Of a DNA stretch of 64,000 nt, positions 1 to 8,077 are shown in pieces (the stretch's first letter is position 1; the number at the start of each line of letters is the position of its first letter). Below the pieces are notes generated by a model, which did not search any database, was not told the DNA's origin, and was given only the letters and a program-made list of their open reading frames with translations. The position numbers and the translations under genes are program-made. Source of the stretch: UBA4636 sp045534575 (GTDB lineage Bacteria; Bacillota; Clostridia; Christensenellales; Borkfalkiaceae); contig JAZSJZ010000007.1 in the NCBI GenBank assembly GCA_045534575.1, forward strand, positions 124,001 to 188,000. The letters run 5' to 3'.

Positions 1-1612
1 TGTAAAGCGGTGGTTGCGCGATATACACGTGCCCTTGCTCAACTAGCGGTCTCATAAACCTAAAGAAGAACGTTAATAGTAAAATTCTAATATGGCTACC
101 GTCAACGTCGGCATCGGTCATGCAGATAATGCGGTCATAACGAAGTTTTGTTACGTCAAAATCGTCTTGCATACCGCCACCGAAAGCAGTAATCATAGCC
201 TTTATTTCTTCATTTTCTAAAATTCTGTTAATTCTTGCCTTTTCAACGTTCAAAATCTTTCCGCGAAGTGGCAAAATTGCTTGGAATCTTCTATCTCTGC
301 CTTGCTTAGCCGTTCCGCCTGCCGAATCACCCTCAACTAAGAAAATTTCGCAAAGCGACGCGTCCTTTTCGGAACAGTCCGCAAGTTTACCAGGAAGCGC
401 ACCGCCCTCGAAAGCCGATTTTCTCGTTGCTTCTCTTGCTTTTCTCGCCGCTTCTCTTGCTCTTTTTGCCGTTACCGACTTTAAGATAAGTTCTTTGGTT
501 CTGGTTGGGTTTTCTTCAAGGAACGCGCCAAACGCTTCTTGCATTGCCTTTTGAACGAGCCCTCTCATTTCGCTGTTGCCAAGTTTTGTTTTGGTTTGAC
601 CTTCGAATTGAGGCTCAGGAAGTTTAACCGAAATAACCGCAACTAAGCCCTCTCTTACGTCTTCACCCGATAATTTATCGTCATCTTTAATAATCTTTAA
701 GGTGTGAGCGTATTCGTTGATTAACTTAGTTAAAGCCGCCTTAAACCCGTCAAGGTGCGTTCCGCCTTCTTCAGTGTTAATGTTGTTTGCAAAAGCGAAA
801 ACCGAATCAGTGTAACTATCGTTATATTGAAGGGAAATTTCAACAACGTTGTCGCCATAAGTCTTCTCAAAATAGATAGGCTCAGGGAAAAGCACGTTCT
901 TGTTGGCGTTCAAATCTTCAACGAAGTGCAAAATACCGCCTTCAAAGCAAAATTCGTCGCTCTTTTGATTCTCTCCCCTATCATCGGTGATTTTAATGCG
1001 TAAGCCCTTATTTAAGTAGCATAGTTCGCGAAGCCTTCCCTTTAAATTATCGTAACTAAACTCAATGGTTTCGAAAATTTCGCTATCAGGGAAGAACGTT
1101 ACCTTAGTTCCCGTCTTGTCGGTTTCGCCAACTACCGCTAGCCTTGCTTGTGGCACGCCTCTATTATAAATTTGCTTGAAAATTTTACCCTTTTGGCAAA
1201 CTTCAATTTCAAGCCACTCGGAAAGCGCGTTTACTACCGACAAACCAACGCCGTGCAGACCGCCCGAAATCTTATAGCCACCGCCACCGAATTTACCGCC
1301 AGCGTGAAGTTTAGTCAAAACAACTTCAACCGCCGAAATGCCTTCTGCGTGGTGGATATCGGTAGGAATACCTCTTCCGTCGTCAGTTACAGAACAAGAG
1401 CCGTCTTTATTGAGCGTTACGGTTATCATTTTGCAGTAACCTGCGAGCGCTTCGTCGATAGAGTTATCAACTATCTCTTGAACAAGGTGATGAAGACCTC
1501 TAGTATCGGTCGAACCGATATACATACCAGGACGCTTACGAACAGGCTCTAAACCCTCAAGAACTTGAATTTGACTTTCGCCGTAAACGCCGTTTACCTT
1601 AATGTCGGACAT
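1..1612 (-). CDS. gyrB: DNA gyrase subunit B, 5' part (truncated by window edge)
   Basis: ATP-binding subunit of the type II topoisomerase that introduces negative supercoils. Reading from the start at 1612 the protein begins MSDIKVNGVYGESQIQVLEG and continues with the GHKL ATPase signatures RKRPGMYIGST and IVDNSIDEALAG, then DDGRGIP and GGKF/GLHGVG lid motifs. The Toprim part follows with EGDSAGGTAKQGRDRRFQAI and the acidic DADVDG motif close to the window edge. The LPGKLADC-EKD segment and NVEKAR favour GyrB over ParE. The start is set by AAAGGAGAG nine bases before ATG. The reading frame stays open to base 1, so the C-terminus is missing here. Confidence 0.95.
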   Translation of the reverse strand, partial: MSDIKVNGVYGESQIQVLEGLEPVRKRPGMYIGSTDTRGLHHLVQEIVDNSIDEALAGYCKMITVTLNKDGSCSVTDDGRGIPTDIHHAEGISAVEVVLTKLHAGGKFGGGGYKISGGLHGVGLSVVNALSEWLEIEVCQKGKIFKQIYNRGVPQARLAVVGETDKTGTKVTFFPDSEIFETIEFSYDNLKGRLRELCYLNKGLRIKITDDRGENQKSDEFCFEGGILHFVEDLNANKNVLFPEPIYFEKTYGDNVVEISLQYNDSYTDSVFAFANNINTEEGGTHLDGFKAALTKLINEYAHTLKIIKDDDKLSGEDVREGLVAVISVKLPEPQFEGQTKTKLGNSEMRGLVQKAMQEAFGAFLEENPTRTKELILKSVTAKRAREAARKAREATRKSAFEGGALPGKLADCSEKDASLCEIFLVEGDSAGGTAKQGRDRRFQAILPLRGKILNVEKARINRILENEEIKAMITAFGGGMQDDFDVTKLRYDRIICMTDADVDGSHIRILLLTFFFRFMRPLVEQGHVYIAQPPLY

Positions 1613-1670
1613 TGTTGCTCTCCTTTAAATAATCTTTTAACATAAATATATAATTTGTTAATTAAATAAT

Positions 1671-1699
1671 ATTATATATTATTTATATTTATATGTAAA
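1671..1699 (-). promoter_or_regulatory. gyrB promoter
   Basis: On the minus strand TTTACA (1699-1694) is followed by 17 bases and a perfect TATAAT (1676-1671), about 60 bases before the gyrB start. Confidence 0.7.
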
Positions 1700-1783
1700 G
1701 CGTTTTTTTGAATTATCTTTTCATAAAACGAATTTTAACGAGATTTTTGCTAAAAATTTTATAAATTTTTACGTTTTTTTGCA

Positions 1784-1814
1784 CAAAAAAACCGCCAAAT
1801 TGCGTTTGGCGGTT
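1784..1814 (-). terminator. Rho-independent terminator of the 1852-4629 gene run
   Basis: Perfect 9 bp stem 1791-1799 / 1805-1813 (ACCGCCAAA with its complement) with a five-base loop, followed on the minus strand by a run of T. Confidence 0.9.
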
Positions 1815-1851
1815 GTAAAATTTTCAGTTTTAGGCATATTCAGCCTTTTCG

Positions 1852-2919
1852 TTAATCCAAAAAATTCTCTCCAATCTTTTTAAACGAGCGTTTTAAGCCG
1901 TCTAATTCGACTAATTCAAGCGACTTATAGTAACTTTCTTTAAGTAACAAATACCACTCGTTTTCGCCCTTTAATCTTCTGTAAACGGCGTGAGCGCGAA
2001 TAGCATCGGGAAAGGTTTGTTCTAAAATATCGCAAGAAACGTCAAACACTCTATCGGCTTCAAGTTCGTTTTGAGTTAAAGAATAAAGGAAAATTCTTTC
2101 CAAAAACACGTCTATAAGTTCGTTATCGCCACTTTTTTGATTTTTCTCAATCTCATCAATGGTGGCGGTTGCACCCACGATATCACCCGTTTCAAGGAGC
2201 ATTAAATAGTCGTAATAGTTAGGTTTTTTCTCTTGGGCAAACATCTCTAAAGTGTCAAAATTATCAATCTCGGTTAGGCTCTTGCCGTGATAGAGATAAG
2301 ATTCCGTTTCAAGCCGAATTGCCGTGTTGCAAAAATCGTCGTAACCGTCGTTTCTTAAAAAGAGCAAATGCCCATCGTTTGAAGGAAAATCACAAACAAA
2401 ATTTATCGTAAGCATATAGAGCAAAACGAAAAAGCCCATCAAGAAAAGATAATGCCCCAAAAAATTATTCGTAATTCTATACGCTACGGCACAAATAATA
2501 ATCGATATTAGCGTTCCTAAAAGCCCGCCAAACAGTGAAAAATACAGCGTTTTATAACTATCTTTAGGTCTTAGAACAACAAAACTCGTCCACCCAGCCA
2601 CCGAACTTTTTAACGATAGCCCAAGTTTAACTCGTTCCCCGTCTTTATAAAATCTCAAGCCACAAAACGCAAGTTCGATAACTTTTCCGCCAAAGGCTTT
2701 GCAAAACAGCGCGTGCATAAGTTCGTGGAGCGCGTTATGCAGAAGATAAAATATTATCACCGACAAAACGCTTAACAAAAGCGCGACTAAAATGGTTTTA
2801 CTATCACTTTCATACGGCGATAAATACAGCCCAAAAATAAAGGTGAAAACCATTGCCACAACGATCAGCGTTACAATGATAACTGAAAATATTAAGTTTT
2901 TAGTTTTCAATCTTTCCAC
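1852..2919 (-). CDS. membrane zinc metalloprotease, site-2-protease (M50) type
   Basis: Predicted intramembrane or membrane-bound zinc protease of 355 aa. Two hydrophobic segments lie in about residues 9-65; the second runs into HNALHELMHALF, an HExxH zinc site. After two more membrane segments comes NFVCDFPSNDGHLL, which resembles the second M50 motif (N..P...DG) that supplies the third zinc ligand. The last ~150 residues are soluble and helical, so substrate binding may lie there. The annotated start is GTG; a TTG three codons later (2910) has a better-placed AGGGGTGG site. It overlaps the end of the upstream phosphatase gene by 20 bases, so it is co-translated with the spore/division cluster. 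Substrate unknown; HExxH certain, family inferred. Confidence 0.7.
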   Translation of the reverse strand: MERLKTKNLIFSVIIVTLIVVAMVFTFIFGLYLSPYESDSKTILVALLLSVLSVIIFYLLHNALHELMHALFCKAFGGKVIELAFCGLRFYKDGERVKLGLSLKSSVAGWTSFVVLRPKDSYKTLYFSLFGGLLGTLISIIICAVAYRITNNFLGHYLFLMGFFVLLYMLTINFVCDFPSNDGHLLFLRNDGYDDFCNTAIRLETESYLYHGKSLTEIDNFDTLEMFAQEKKPNYYDYLMLLETGDIVGATATIDEIEKNQKSGDNELIDVFLERIFLYSLTQNELEADRVFDVSCDILEQTFPDAIRAHAVYRRLKGENEWYLLLKESYYKSLELVELDGLKRSFKKIGENFLD

Positions 2920-3772
2920 CCCTTTTTAAAATTTCTAAATAGCCGTCTAAATTATCTTTTTCGCTAACGAAATAACCGTCAAGCGATAAATAGTTCAAAA
3001 CCTCTAAAACAAACGTTGCCCCGCTAAATATTACTTTGGCGCGGTTTTCACTTAGGCGGAAGGTCAAAATTCTATCTTCCACCGATAAATTTTGCAATCT
3101 TTCCAATAAATCTTTAAGAGCGTTTTTCGAAACGTAAAATTCGTGCGTTTTCTCGGGCGAATATTCGCTCAAGTTCAATAGGCAGTAAGCAATGGAAGTT
3201 GCCGTTCCGCCAATTCCTACTAACTTTTCAATTTTAGGAACTACACCATATTCTTTTACCATTTTTTGGCAAAAGTTTTCTAAAGGCTTTTTCTCATCAC
3301 AAAAACTATCAAATAATATGCCAGCACCAACGGGAAGGCTTTTTGAATAAACCTTTTTTCCGTTTTGTCTAACAGCAAGTTCGCTAGATGCTCCGCCAAC
3401 GTCTAAAATTGCGCCGTCTTTATTAGAAAGTGCGCCTATAAGCCCGATATCTGCCTCAATATCTCCCGACAGAAGTTCAACTTTTAGACCGATTTTTTGT
3501 TCAATTTCGTCTAAAAACTCTTTTCCGTCGTTGGCTCTTCGAACGGCTTCGGTTGCAAAAGCGAAGAATTTTTGGCAACCTAAAGTTTTCGCATTTTCCA
3601 TTAACAACTCAAGGGCTTTAAAAGTTCTTTTCTTAGGCTCGGCAAGTAAAACCTTAGACGAATTTAGCCCTTCGCCCAGCCTAGAATTTATTTTTCCTCT
3701 AAAAATAACTATTCCGTTCGAATAAACGTTAATTCGAACGGAATTAGAACCAATATCTATAACGGCAACCAT
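2900..3772 (-). CDS. Ppx/GppA family phosphatase (exopolyphosphatase-like)
   Basis: 290 aa protein of the ASKHA-fold Ppx/GppA family, which hydrolyses polyphosphate or pppGpp. Visible motifs are the N-terminal phosphate-1 loop AVIDIGSNSVRINVY, ATEAVRRANDG, the phosphate-2 loop AILDVGGASSELAV, and the GIGGTATSIA segment. It is about the length of the short, single-core form lacking the C-terminal HD-like domain of E. coli Ppx. It follows divIC by two bases and overlaps the downstream protease gene, so it sits in one transcript with yabP-yabQ-divIC, which is its frequent neighbourhood in Clostridia. Substrate (polyP or ppGpp) cannot be decided from sequence. Confidence 0.88.
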   Translation of the reverse strand: MVAVIDIGSNSVRINVYSNGIVIFRGKINSRLGEGLNSSKVLLAEPKKRTFKALELLMENAKTLGCQKFFAFATEAVRRANDGKEFLDEIEQKIGLKVELLSGDIEADIGLIGALSNKDGAILDVGGASSELAVRQNGKKVYSKSLPVGAGILFDSFCDEKKPLENFCQKMVKEYGVVPKIEKLVGIGGTATSIAYCLLNLSEYSPEKTHEFYVSKNALKDLLERLQNLSVEDRILTFRLSENRAKVIFSGATFVLEVLNYLSLDGYFVSEKDNLDGYLEILKRGGKIEN

Positions 3773-3774
3773 AA

Positions 3775-4038
3775 TTACTTATCCGAACCGTAAAGCCAGC
3801 CCAATTCCCTTGCCTTTTCTTCAATCTTCCAATCGTTAAGCCAAAGGTCAATCTCGTCTTGTTTATCTTCGTTTTCTTGCCTTATTATTTCTATTTCGTG
3901 GTTGATAGCGTCAACTTTGTCGTTTGCGATTTTGATTGCTATCATTTGATAAATCATAATCGATAACAAAATTACCAACAATAAAATTGCCGTTGGAACG
4001 ACTAGCGCGATTAGTCTTCTTAATTTTTGCTCGTCCAT
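3775..4038 (-). CDS. divIC: septum formation initiator DivIC/FtsB-like
   Basis: 87 aa bitopic division protein. Residues 1-10 are cytoplasmic and basic, about 11-32 form the single membrane helix (LIALVVPTAILLLVILLSIM), and 33-70 form an extracytoplasmic coiled coil rich in E, N and Q (AINHEIEIIRQENEDKQDEI). The C-terminal EEKARELGWLYG matches the conserved end of the family. DivIC forms the divisome core with FtsL and DivIB. Its AAGGAGGAAG ribosome site lies inside the yabQ reading frame. Its place directly after yabP-yabQ is the conserved Firmicutes order. Confidence 0.87.
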   Translation of the reverse strand: MDEQKLRRLIALVVPTAILLLVILLSIMIYQMIAIKIANDKVDAINHEIEIIRQENEDKQDEIDLWLNDWKIEEKARELGWLYGSDK

Positions 4039-4381
4039 GACGCTTCCTCCTTTTTAATAATTTAAATACTTTGCTAATTCTATTATAACAAACCAAATTT
4101 AAAAAATCAAGTAGTTTATAAAAACTCTTAAAATAACAATAAAAACCTAAGATTTCGGCTACTATCATATACAATCTAATTCGTGGAATTTGATAAAAAA
4201 TAGCCGTTTGAACAAAAAAGCAAAACGGAACGACGCACAAAACAATCGCCAAAAAATTTTTTCTTTGTTTATAAAACAAGCACGATGGCAAAAAGCAAAG
4301 TATATCGCACGCCAAAAACGCTATGACGCCACATGAGAAAAAGGCTAAAAATAAGTTAAACTGATTTTCAACGCCTATCAT
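3911..4381 (-). CDS. yabQ: spore cortex protein YabQ-like, membrane
   Basis: 156 aa integral membrane protein. About four hydrophobic stretches lie within residues 8-90 (LFLAFFSCGVIAFLACDILC, FLAIVLCVVPFCFFVQTAIF, YMIVAEILGFYCYFKSFYKL), the last with the aromatic FY.YFK pattern typical of YabQ. In Bacillus YabQ is made in the mother cell and is needed for cortex synthesis. The assignment rests mainly on position between yabP and divIC and on topology; the sequence itself is divergent. Start overlaps the yabP stop (TAAATGA). Odd: the last ~43 residues (basic, then N/S-rich) are encoded in a 128 base overlap with divIC, so either the C-terminus is newly extended or there is a frame error. Confidence 0.7.
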   Translation of the reverse strand: MIGVENQFNLFLAFFSCGVIAFLACDILCFLPSCLFYKQRKNFLAIVLCVVPFCFFVQTAIFYQIPRIRLYMIVAEILGFYCYFKSFYKLLDFLNLVCYNRISKVFKLLKRRKRHGRAKIKKTNRASRSNGNFIVGNFVIDYDLSNDSNQNRKRQS

Positions 4382-4629
4382 TTAAGAAGCCTTTTTAATG
4401 CGCCTATTTTTTCGCCTTGATACTTAACGCAAGAAATTTCGCCCTCAAGATAAAACTCACCGCTTGTTTGAGAAAAACTTTTAACTTTTAAATTCTCGCC
4501 CATAATTAAAAGTTTTTGCTTATTTGAAACTAAGAGCCTAATTTCTTTATCGCTAAAGCCCAAAATTTCTATAACACCGGTTACTTTTAAATTTTTTCTG
4601 TTTTCTAATTCTACGTTTTGATTTTCCAT
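4378..4629 (-). CDS. yabP: sporulation protein YabP
   Basis: 83 aa all-beta protein of the YabP/YqfC family. Family features seen are RKNLKVTGVIEILGFSDKEI, the LLIMGENLKVKSFSQTSGEF core and an ISCVKYQGE tail. YabP works in the mother cell in spore coat/cortex assembly. It opens the minus-strand run yabP-yabQ-divIC-ppx-protease; the ribosome site is GAGAGG before ATG. In Bacillus the gene is sigma-E dependent, but I see no clear sigma-E promoter in the AT-rich bases upstream. Confidence 0.85.
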   Translation of the reverse strand: MENQNVELENRKNLKVTGVIEILGFSDKEIRLLVSNKQKLLIMGENLKVKSFSQTSGEFYLEGEISCVKYQGEKIGALKRLLK

Positions 4630-4681
4630 AAAAAACCTCTCTTAATATTATATTATCGGTTATAAACTTTTATGAAAACAA

Positions 4682-4713
4682 ATAAAAACCGCCAATAACG
4701 GGCTTATTGGCGG
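4682..4713 (-). terminator. terminator of the Myb-like gene
   Basis: Perfect 10 bp stem 4689-4698 / 4704-4713 (CCGCCAATAA) with loop CGGGC, then T-rich on the minus strand. The inner part TAACGGGCTTAT matches the dispersed repeat described elsewhere in this window. Confidence 0.88.
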
Positions 4714-4720
4714 ACTTTTA

Positions 4721-5356
4721 TTATTTTAACTCTTCGTCTTTTTCAAAATTTATTGCCCCGTCAAAATACGACTTAACAATGCTAAGCCCCATTTTTTTGC
4801 GCAAAGTTTTATTTTCTTTGGTAAGTTCTTGCACCTTAAATTTAAGGCGGTCAATTTCCTTTTGCATAGACCTATTCATCCTTTCAACTAAAGCGTCAAC
4901 AGCATCTTGCAACGCTTTTAGCGATTTTTCTTTAAAGCGATAGTTAGTCTGCAAATTTTCGGCTTGCTTTTTAGATTTTGCGTTGCGGTATTTATTTTGA
5001 TATCTAAGCGCAAGTTTATCATCCCCGCCCGATAATTCCATTATAACACGCCTTACCGACTTTCCTTCCCTAGCCGAATTTTCAATTTTTTCAATAAGTT
5101 GGCTTTCTTCTTCTTTAGAAAAGGCTACGCTCTTTTCAGCCTTTAAGTTTTTGAGCGACGGAAATTTTTCTACTAAACTTAAATCTAACTTACTATCTTT
5201 CAAAAGTTTATAGTAAAAATTCCTAACGCTACCTTTTGCTCTTCCCGTTTGCTTAGCAAAAACCTCAAAAACGTTAGATAAGCTTTTGCCAGTTGAGAGC
5301 GCAAGTTCAACGTCTTTTAAGAGTTTGGCTGTTTCTTTGTCACAAAATCCTTTCAT
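4721..5356 (-). CDS. tandem Myb/SANT-like, coiled-coil protein, putative DNA-binding
   Basis: 211 aa soluble protein. Two similar helical units are visible: about residues 5-50 (ETAKLLKDVELALSTGKSLS ... KGSVRNFYYKLL) and about 78-128 (SKEEESQLIEKIENSAREGK ... LALRYQNKYRNAK). Both have an acidic first helix, a GKS turn and an aromatic/basic last helix, as in Myb/SANT folds and in the N-terminus of the RsfA sporulation regulators. Residues about 145-192 form a coiled coil (LKFKVQELTKENKTLRKK), suggesting dimerisation. I infer a DNA-binding, possibly sporulation-linked regulator. GAGGTG five bases before ATG at 5356 supports that start over an upstream GTG. Divergent from the next gene. Confidence 0.55.
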   Translation of the reverse strand: MKGFCDKETAKLLKDVELALSTGKSLSNVFEVFAKQTGRAKGSVRNFYYKLLKDSKLDLSLVEKFPSLKNLKAEKSVAFSKEEESQLIEKIENSAREGKSVRRVIMELSGGDDKLALRYQNKYRNAKSKKQAENLQTNYRFKEKSLKALQDAVDALVERMNRSMQKEIDRLKFKVQELTKENKTLRKKMGLSIVKSYFDGAINFEKDEELK

Positions 5357-5439
5357 ATTCACCTCAAAATAAAAATAATTTGTATTGTAATTATTGACAA
5401 GATTTCAAGATATAAAACATAACGCAAAAAATTTTTAAA

Positions 5440-5445
5440 TATAAT
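5440..5445 (+). promoter_or_regulatory. -10 box of the 5452 gene (leaderless arrangement)
   Basis: TATAAT ends six bases before the ATG. No good -35 at the usual distance; a TTGACA at 5394-5399 is too far away. Confidence 0.4.
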
Positions 5446-5451
5446 TAAATT

Positions 5452-6375
5452 ATGAAAGCATATTTTTATTCACCGCTAAAAGCGCTACTTTATAAAAACA
5501 ATTCTTATCTTTTCTCATTTTCTAAAAACCTAAAAACTCAATTTTTAGAAAAAGACGACCTTTTAACTTTTGTTTTGCCTTGCGATTATTCACCTTGTTT
5601 TGCGCCCGTTTCCAACTTAAAATATTCGCAAAACGTTAAGATAATCGACCTATACGAAGGCTTTTTGTTTTTCGTAACGCCAAAGCGAAAATATGACGAG
5701 CCTTTTAAAACTCTCTTTTCGCACTCTTTCGTTTGCGGAGGAATTGAGCATAATTTAACCGTTTTATCTGACGGTGGCGTTAGGCTTTTAATCGATGGTT
5801 TTAATTCTTTTTGCGAAATTGAAGTCCCATTTATTCCTAAAAATTTTACTATCGAAAAGCGTGGAGATTTTTTCTTTATAGCCTTAAAAGATAAATTAGT
5901 TTCGTTCAACGCCTTTTCTTGCCAACCGCTTGAGTGCGTTTTTTCCACTTGTTGCAAAGATTATAAAATTGAAGATAATTCTTTTTCAATAGATAAATTT
6001 TCTCGTGGTGTTTGCGATTACACATATCGTGAAGTTTATTCCATTAACCAAACTATTGAAAAGCAAGCGTCATACCTTATCAAAAACAACGAGCCAAAAG
6101 AGATAAAAAACGAGTTTTTAAAAACGCAAGCCTTTTTAGAAGAAGTTATGCTCGGCGGAGAATACCAAAACTTTTTGTGCGAAAGTTTAAAAACAAAAAC
6201 TAAAGAGATAAAAGCATTTTTAGGTGATTATGAACTTATTCTTCCGCCCGTTGAAGCAAAACACCCTAAAACTTTTGCTTTAATTTCGAAAAGTAAGGCT
6301 AGATATTTTACTTGCGCCTTTGAAAACGGGCTAATTTGCGATTTTTCGGTTGATGAAAATTTTAAAAACGTTTAA
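5452..6375 (+). CDS. hypothetical protein, no recognised domain
   Basis: 307 aa protein I do not recognise. It has no signal peptide and no membrane helix. The first ~190 residues look all-beta, with many aromatic residues and several cysteines (FCEIEVPFIPKN, FFFIALKDKLVSF, CVFSTCCKDY); residues about 200-245 are helical and charged; the end (FALISKSKARYFTCAFENG) returns to beta. There is no Shine-Dalgarno: TATAAT at 5440-5445 ends six bases before the ATG, as for a leaderless mRNA. A terminator follows at 6416-6440. Divergently transcribed from the Myb-like gene. Confidence 0.6.
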   Translation: MKAYFYSPLKALLYKNNSYLFSFSKNLKTQFLEKDDLLTFVLPCDYSPCFAPVSNLKYSQNVKIIDLYEGFLFFVTPKRKYDEPFKTLFSHSFVCGGIEHNLTVLSDGGVRLLIDGFNSFCEIEVPFIPKNFTIEKRGDFFFIALKDKLVSFNAFSCQPLECVFSTCCKDYKIEDNSFSIDKFSRGVCDYTYREVYSINQTIEKQASYLIKNNEPKEIKNEFLKTQAFLEEVMLGGEYQNFLCESLKTKTKEIKAFLGDYELILPPVEAKHPKTFALISKSKARYFTCAFENGLICDFSVDENFKNV

Positions 6376-6415
6376 AAAAACTTGAATTTATAAGAAAATA
6401 TATAATTTTTTAAAT

Positions 6416-6440
6416 GCCGTTGACAAAACGGCTTTTTTTT
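6416..6440 (+). terminator. terminator of the 5452-6375 gene
   Basis: Stem GCCGTT/AACGGC (6416-6421 / 6427-6432) followed by eight T. The left arm overlaps a TTGACA (6420-6425) that may serve the next gene. Confidence 0.8.
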
Positions 6441-6451
6441 GTTATTATAAT
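6420..6451 (+). promoter_or_regulatory. possible gtrA promoter, leaderless
   Basis: TTGACA 6420-6425 and TATAAT 6446-6451 with a long 20-base spacer; the ATG follows the -10 box by seven bases. Confidence 0.4.
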
Positions 6452-6458
6452 TTTACTT

Positions 6459-6998
6459 ATGTTTAAAAAATTGCTTGCATTTATCAATCAACCAACAAAG
6501 TTTGGTGAAATATTAAGATTTGTTATCGTTGGCGGGCTTGCAACGGTAATTGATTTTTTGGCTATGGGCATAACTCTTTATCTTTTTGAGCCGTCGCTCT
6601 ACCCAAACTTTTATAACGTGTTTTTTGGAGCAATCGGCGAGCCTTCAACGCTGGCGGCATCATTTGGCACGGGGCTTGGATTTTTATTCGGGCTTTTAGC
6701 AAATTATCTATTATCAATTTTGTTTGTTTTCAACGAAAAAGGAAAGTCTAAAACGCTCAAAGGCTTTTTAGTTTTTACGTTTTTCAGCGCTATAGGCCTA
6801 CTTATTCACGAAATTGGAATGCTTGTTTTCTTTGGCGAGTTAAAAATTAACGAGTGGGTCGTTAAAATTGTTATGACGCTTATCGTTTTAGTCTATAACT
6901 ATATAACGAGAAAACTTTTCATCTTTAAGAAGGACAAAAATTCCACTTCTAAAGATTTAAACGAAACTTTGAACACGGAGGCAGAAAATGAAAATTAG
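6459..6998 (+). CDS. GtrA-like membrane protein (polyprenyl-linked sugar flippase)
   Basis: 179 aa, four membrane helices. The GtrA signature is clear at the N-terminus: EILRFVIVGGLATVIDFLAM, then LGFLFGLLANYLLSILFVF and a C-terminal NYITRKLFIFK. GtrA proteins flip undecaprenyl-phosphate sugars across the membrane for wall or teichoic/lipid glycosylation. It overlaps the following GT2 gene by 11 bases, the usual GtrA-GtrB pairing. An in-frame ATG at 6414 would lie inside the preceding terminator, so ATG 6459 is preferred. That start has no Shine-Dalgarno, and TATAAT (6446-6451) ends seven bases before it. The tail is acidic and asparagine-rich. Confidence 0.88.
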   Translation: MFKKLLAFINQPTKFGEILRFVIVGGLATVIDFLAMGITLYLFEPSLYPNFYNVFFGAIGEPSTLAASFGTGLGFLFGLLANYLLSILFVFNEKGKSKTLKGFLVFTFFSAIGLLIHEIGMLVFFGELKINEWVVKIVMTLIVLVYNYITRKLFIFKKDKNSTSKDLNETLNTEAENEN

Positions 6999-7911
6999 CG
7001 TAGTTGTTCCATGCTATAACGAGCAAGAAACGGTTGAGCGTTTTTATCAAGCGGCAACACCCGTTTTATCATCGCTTGAAGATATGGATTACGAAATTAT
7101 TTTCGTAAACGATGGTTCAAAAGATAAAACTAAAGAAAAACTCGCCTCTCTTGCTATTCTTGATCAAAGAGTAAAAGTTATTAATTTTTCAAGAAACTTT
7201 GGTCAGCAACCTGCTATTTTGTGTGGTTTTAGGAACGCTTCGGGAGATTGTGCCGTTGAACTTGATTGCGACCTTCAAGACCCCGTTGAAGTTATTCCTA
7301 TTATGGTTGAAAAATTTAAACAAGGCTACGACGTTGTTCACGGCAGACGCATTGCTAGAAAAGGCGAAACGCTTTTCAAAAAAGTTACCGCTTCAATTTA
7401 TTATAAATTCCTTGCAAAAATTTCTAGCGTTGATATGCCTAGAAACACCGGCGATTTTAAACTTTTATCACGAAAGGTTCTAGACGTTATAGTTAACCTT
7501 CCCGAACACGAAAAATATTTGCGTGGGCTTGAATCTTGGGTAGGTTTTAAGCAAACGTTTGTTGATTTTGAACGAAAAGAGCGTGTTGCAGGCGAAACGC
7601 ATTACACGTTAAAGAAAATGATGAACCTTGCTAAAGCGGGAATTGTTGCAAACAGCAATTACCCTCTTTCACTATCGTTTAAATTTGGCGTTTTAGGTAG
7701 CATTTTATCAGTTCTTTGCTTTATCACCTTCATCGTTCTAGCGTGCGTAAACATTGTTTTACCACTCACCGCTTGGCTATTCCCAACAATAGCGCTTGGC
7801 GTTTCGGTTTTACTTTTATCGCATTCTATAACCAACCTTTACCTTGGCAGAGTTTACGATGAAGTTAAAAACAGACCTGAATATATCGTTGATGAAAAGA
7901 TTAATCTTTAA
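6988..7911 (+). CDS. GT2 glycosyltransferase, GtrB/dolichol-phosphate-sugar synthase type
   Basis: 307 aa membrane-anchored family 2 glycosyltransferase that would transfer a sugar from a nucleotide donor to undecaprenyl phosphate. Motifs: N-terminal ISVVVPCYNEQETVERFY, FVNDGSKDKT, the DQRVKVINFSRNFGQQPAIL segment, and the catalytic ELDCDLQDPVE with the DXD-like DCD. GDFKLLSRKV and RG.ESWVGF are typical of the GtrB subgroup. Two C-terminal membrane helices span about residues 230-285. Start overlaps gtrA; GGAGG lies seven bases before ATG. Together with GtrA it should make and flip one lipid-linked sugar. The acceptor polymer is unknown. Confidence 0.9.
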   Translation: MKISVVVPCYNEQETVERFYQAATPVLSSLEDMDYEIIFVNDGSKDKTKEKLASLAILDQRVKVINFSRNFGQQPAILCGFRNASGDCAVELDCDLQDPVEVIPIMVEKFKQGYDVVHGRRIARKGETLFKKVTASIYYKFLAKISSVDMPRNTGDFKLLSRKVLDVIVNLPEHEKYLRGLESWVGFKQTFVDFERKERVAGETHYTLKKMMNLAKAGIVANSNYPLSLSFKFGVLGSILSVLCFITFIVLACVNIVLPLTAWLFPTIALGVSVLLLSHSITNLYLGRVYDEVKNRPEYIVDEKINL

Positions 7912-7924
7912 ACTTAAAAACTAT

Positions 7925-7968
7925 AAAACCCCTTGATAATCGACTTATCGAGGGGTTTTTGATTTTTT
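7925..7968 (+). terminator. terminator of the gtrA-GT2 pair
   Basis: 15 bp stem 7925-7939 / 7945-7959 with one G-T pair, then T-rich. The loop region TAATCGACTTAT is a variant of the dispersed repeat core. Confidence 0.9.
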
Positions 7969-8020
7969 TCTAGCAATTTAAAAAGCAAAAATTAAGCAAC
8001 TATTTTTATGTTAAAAAGCA

Positions 8021-8052
8021 CAAAAACGCCCGAGCAAAAAATTGCTCGGGCG
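8021..8052 (-). terminator. terminator of the 8078-9340 gene
   Basis: Perfect 11 bp stem CGCCCGAGCAA 8027-8037 / 8042-8052, loop AAAA, T-run on the minus strand. Confidence 0.92.
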
Positions 8053-8077
8053 CAATATTAACTTTTAAACTTTAGAA

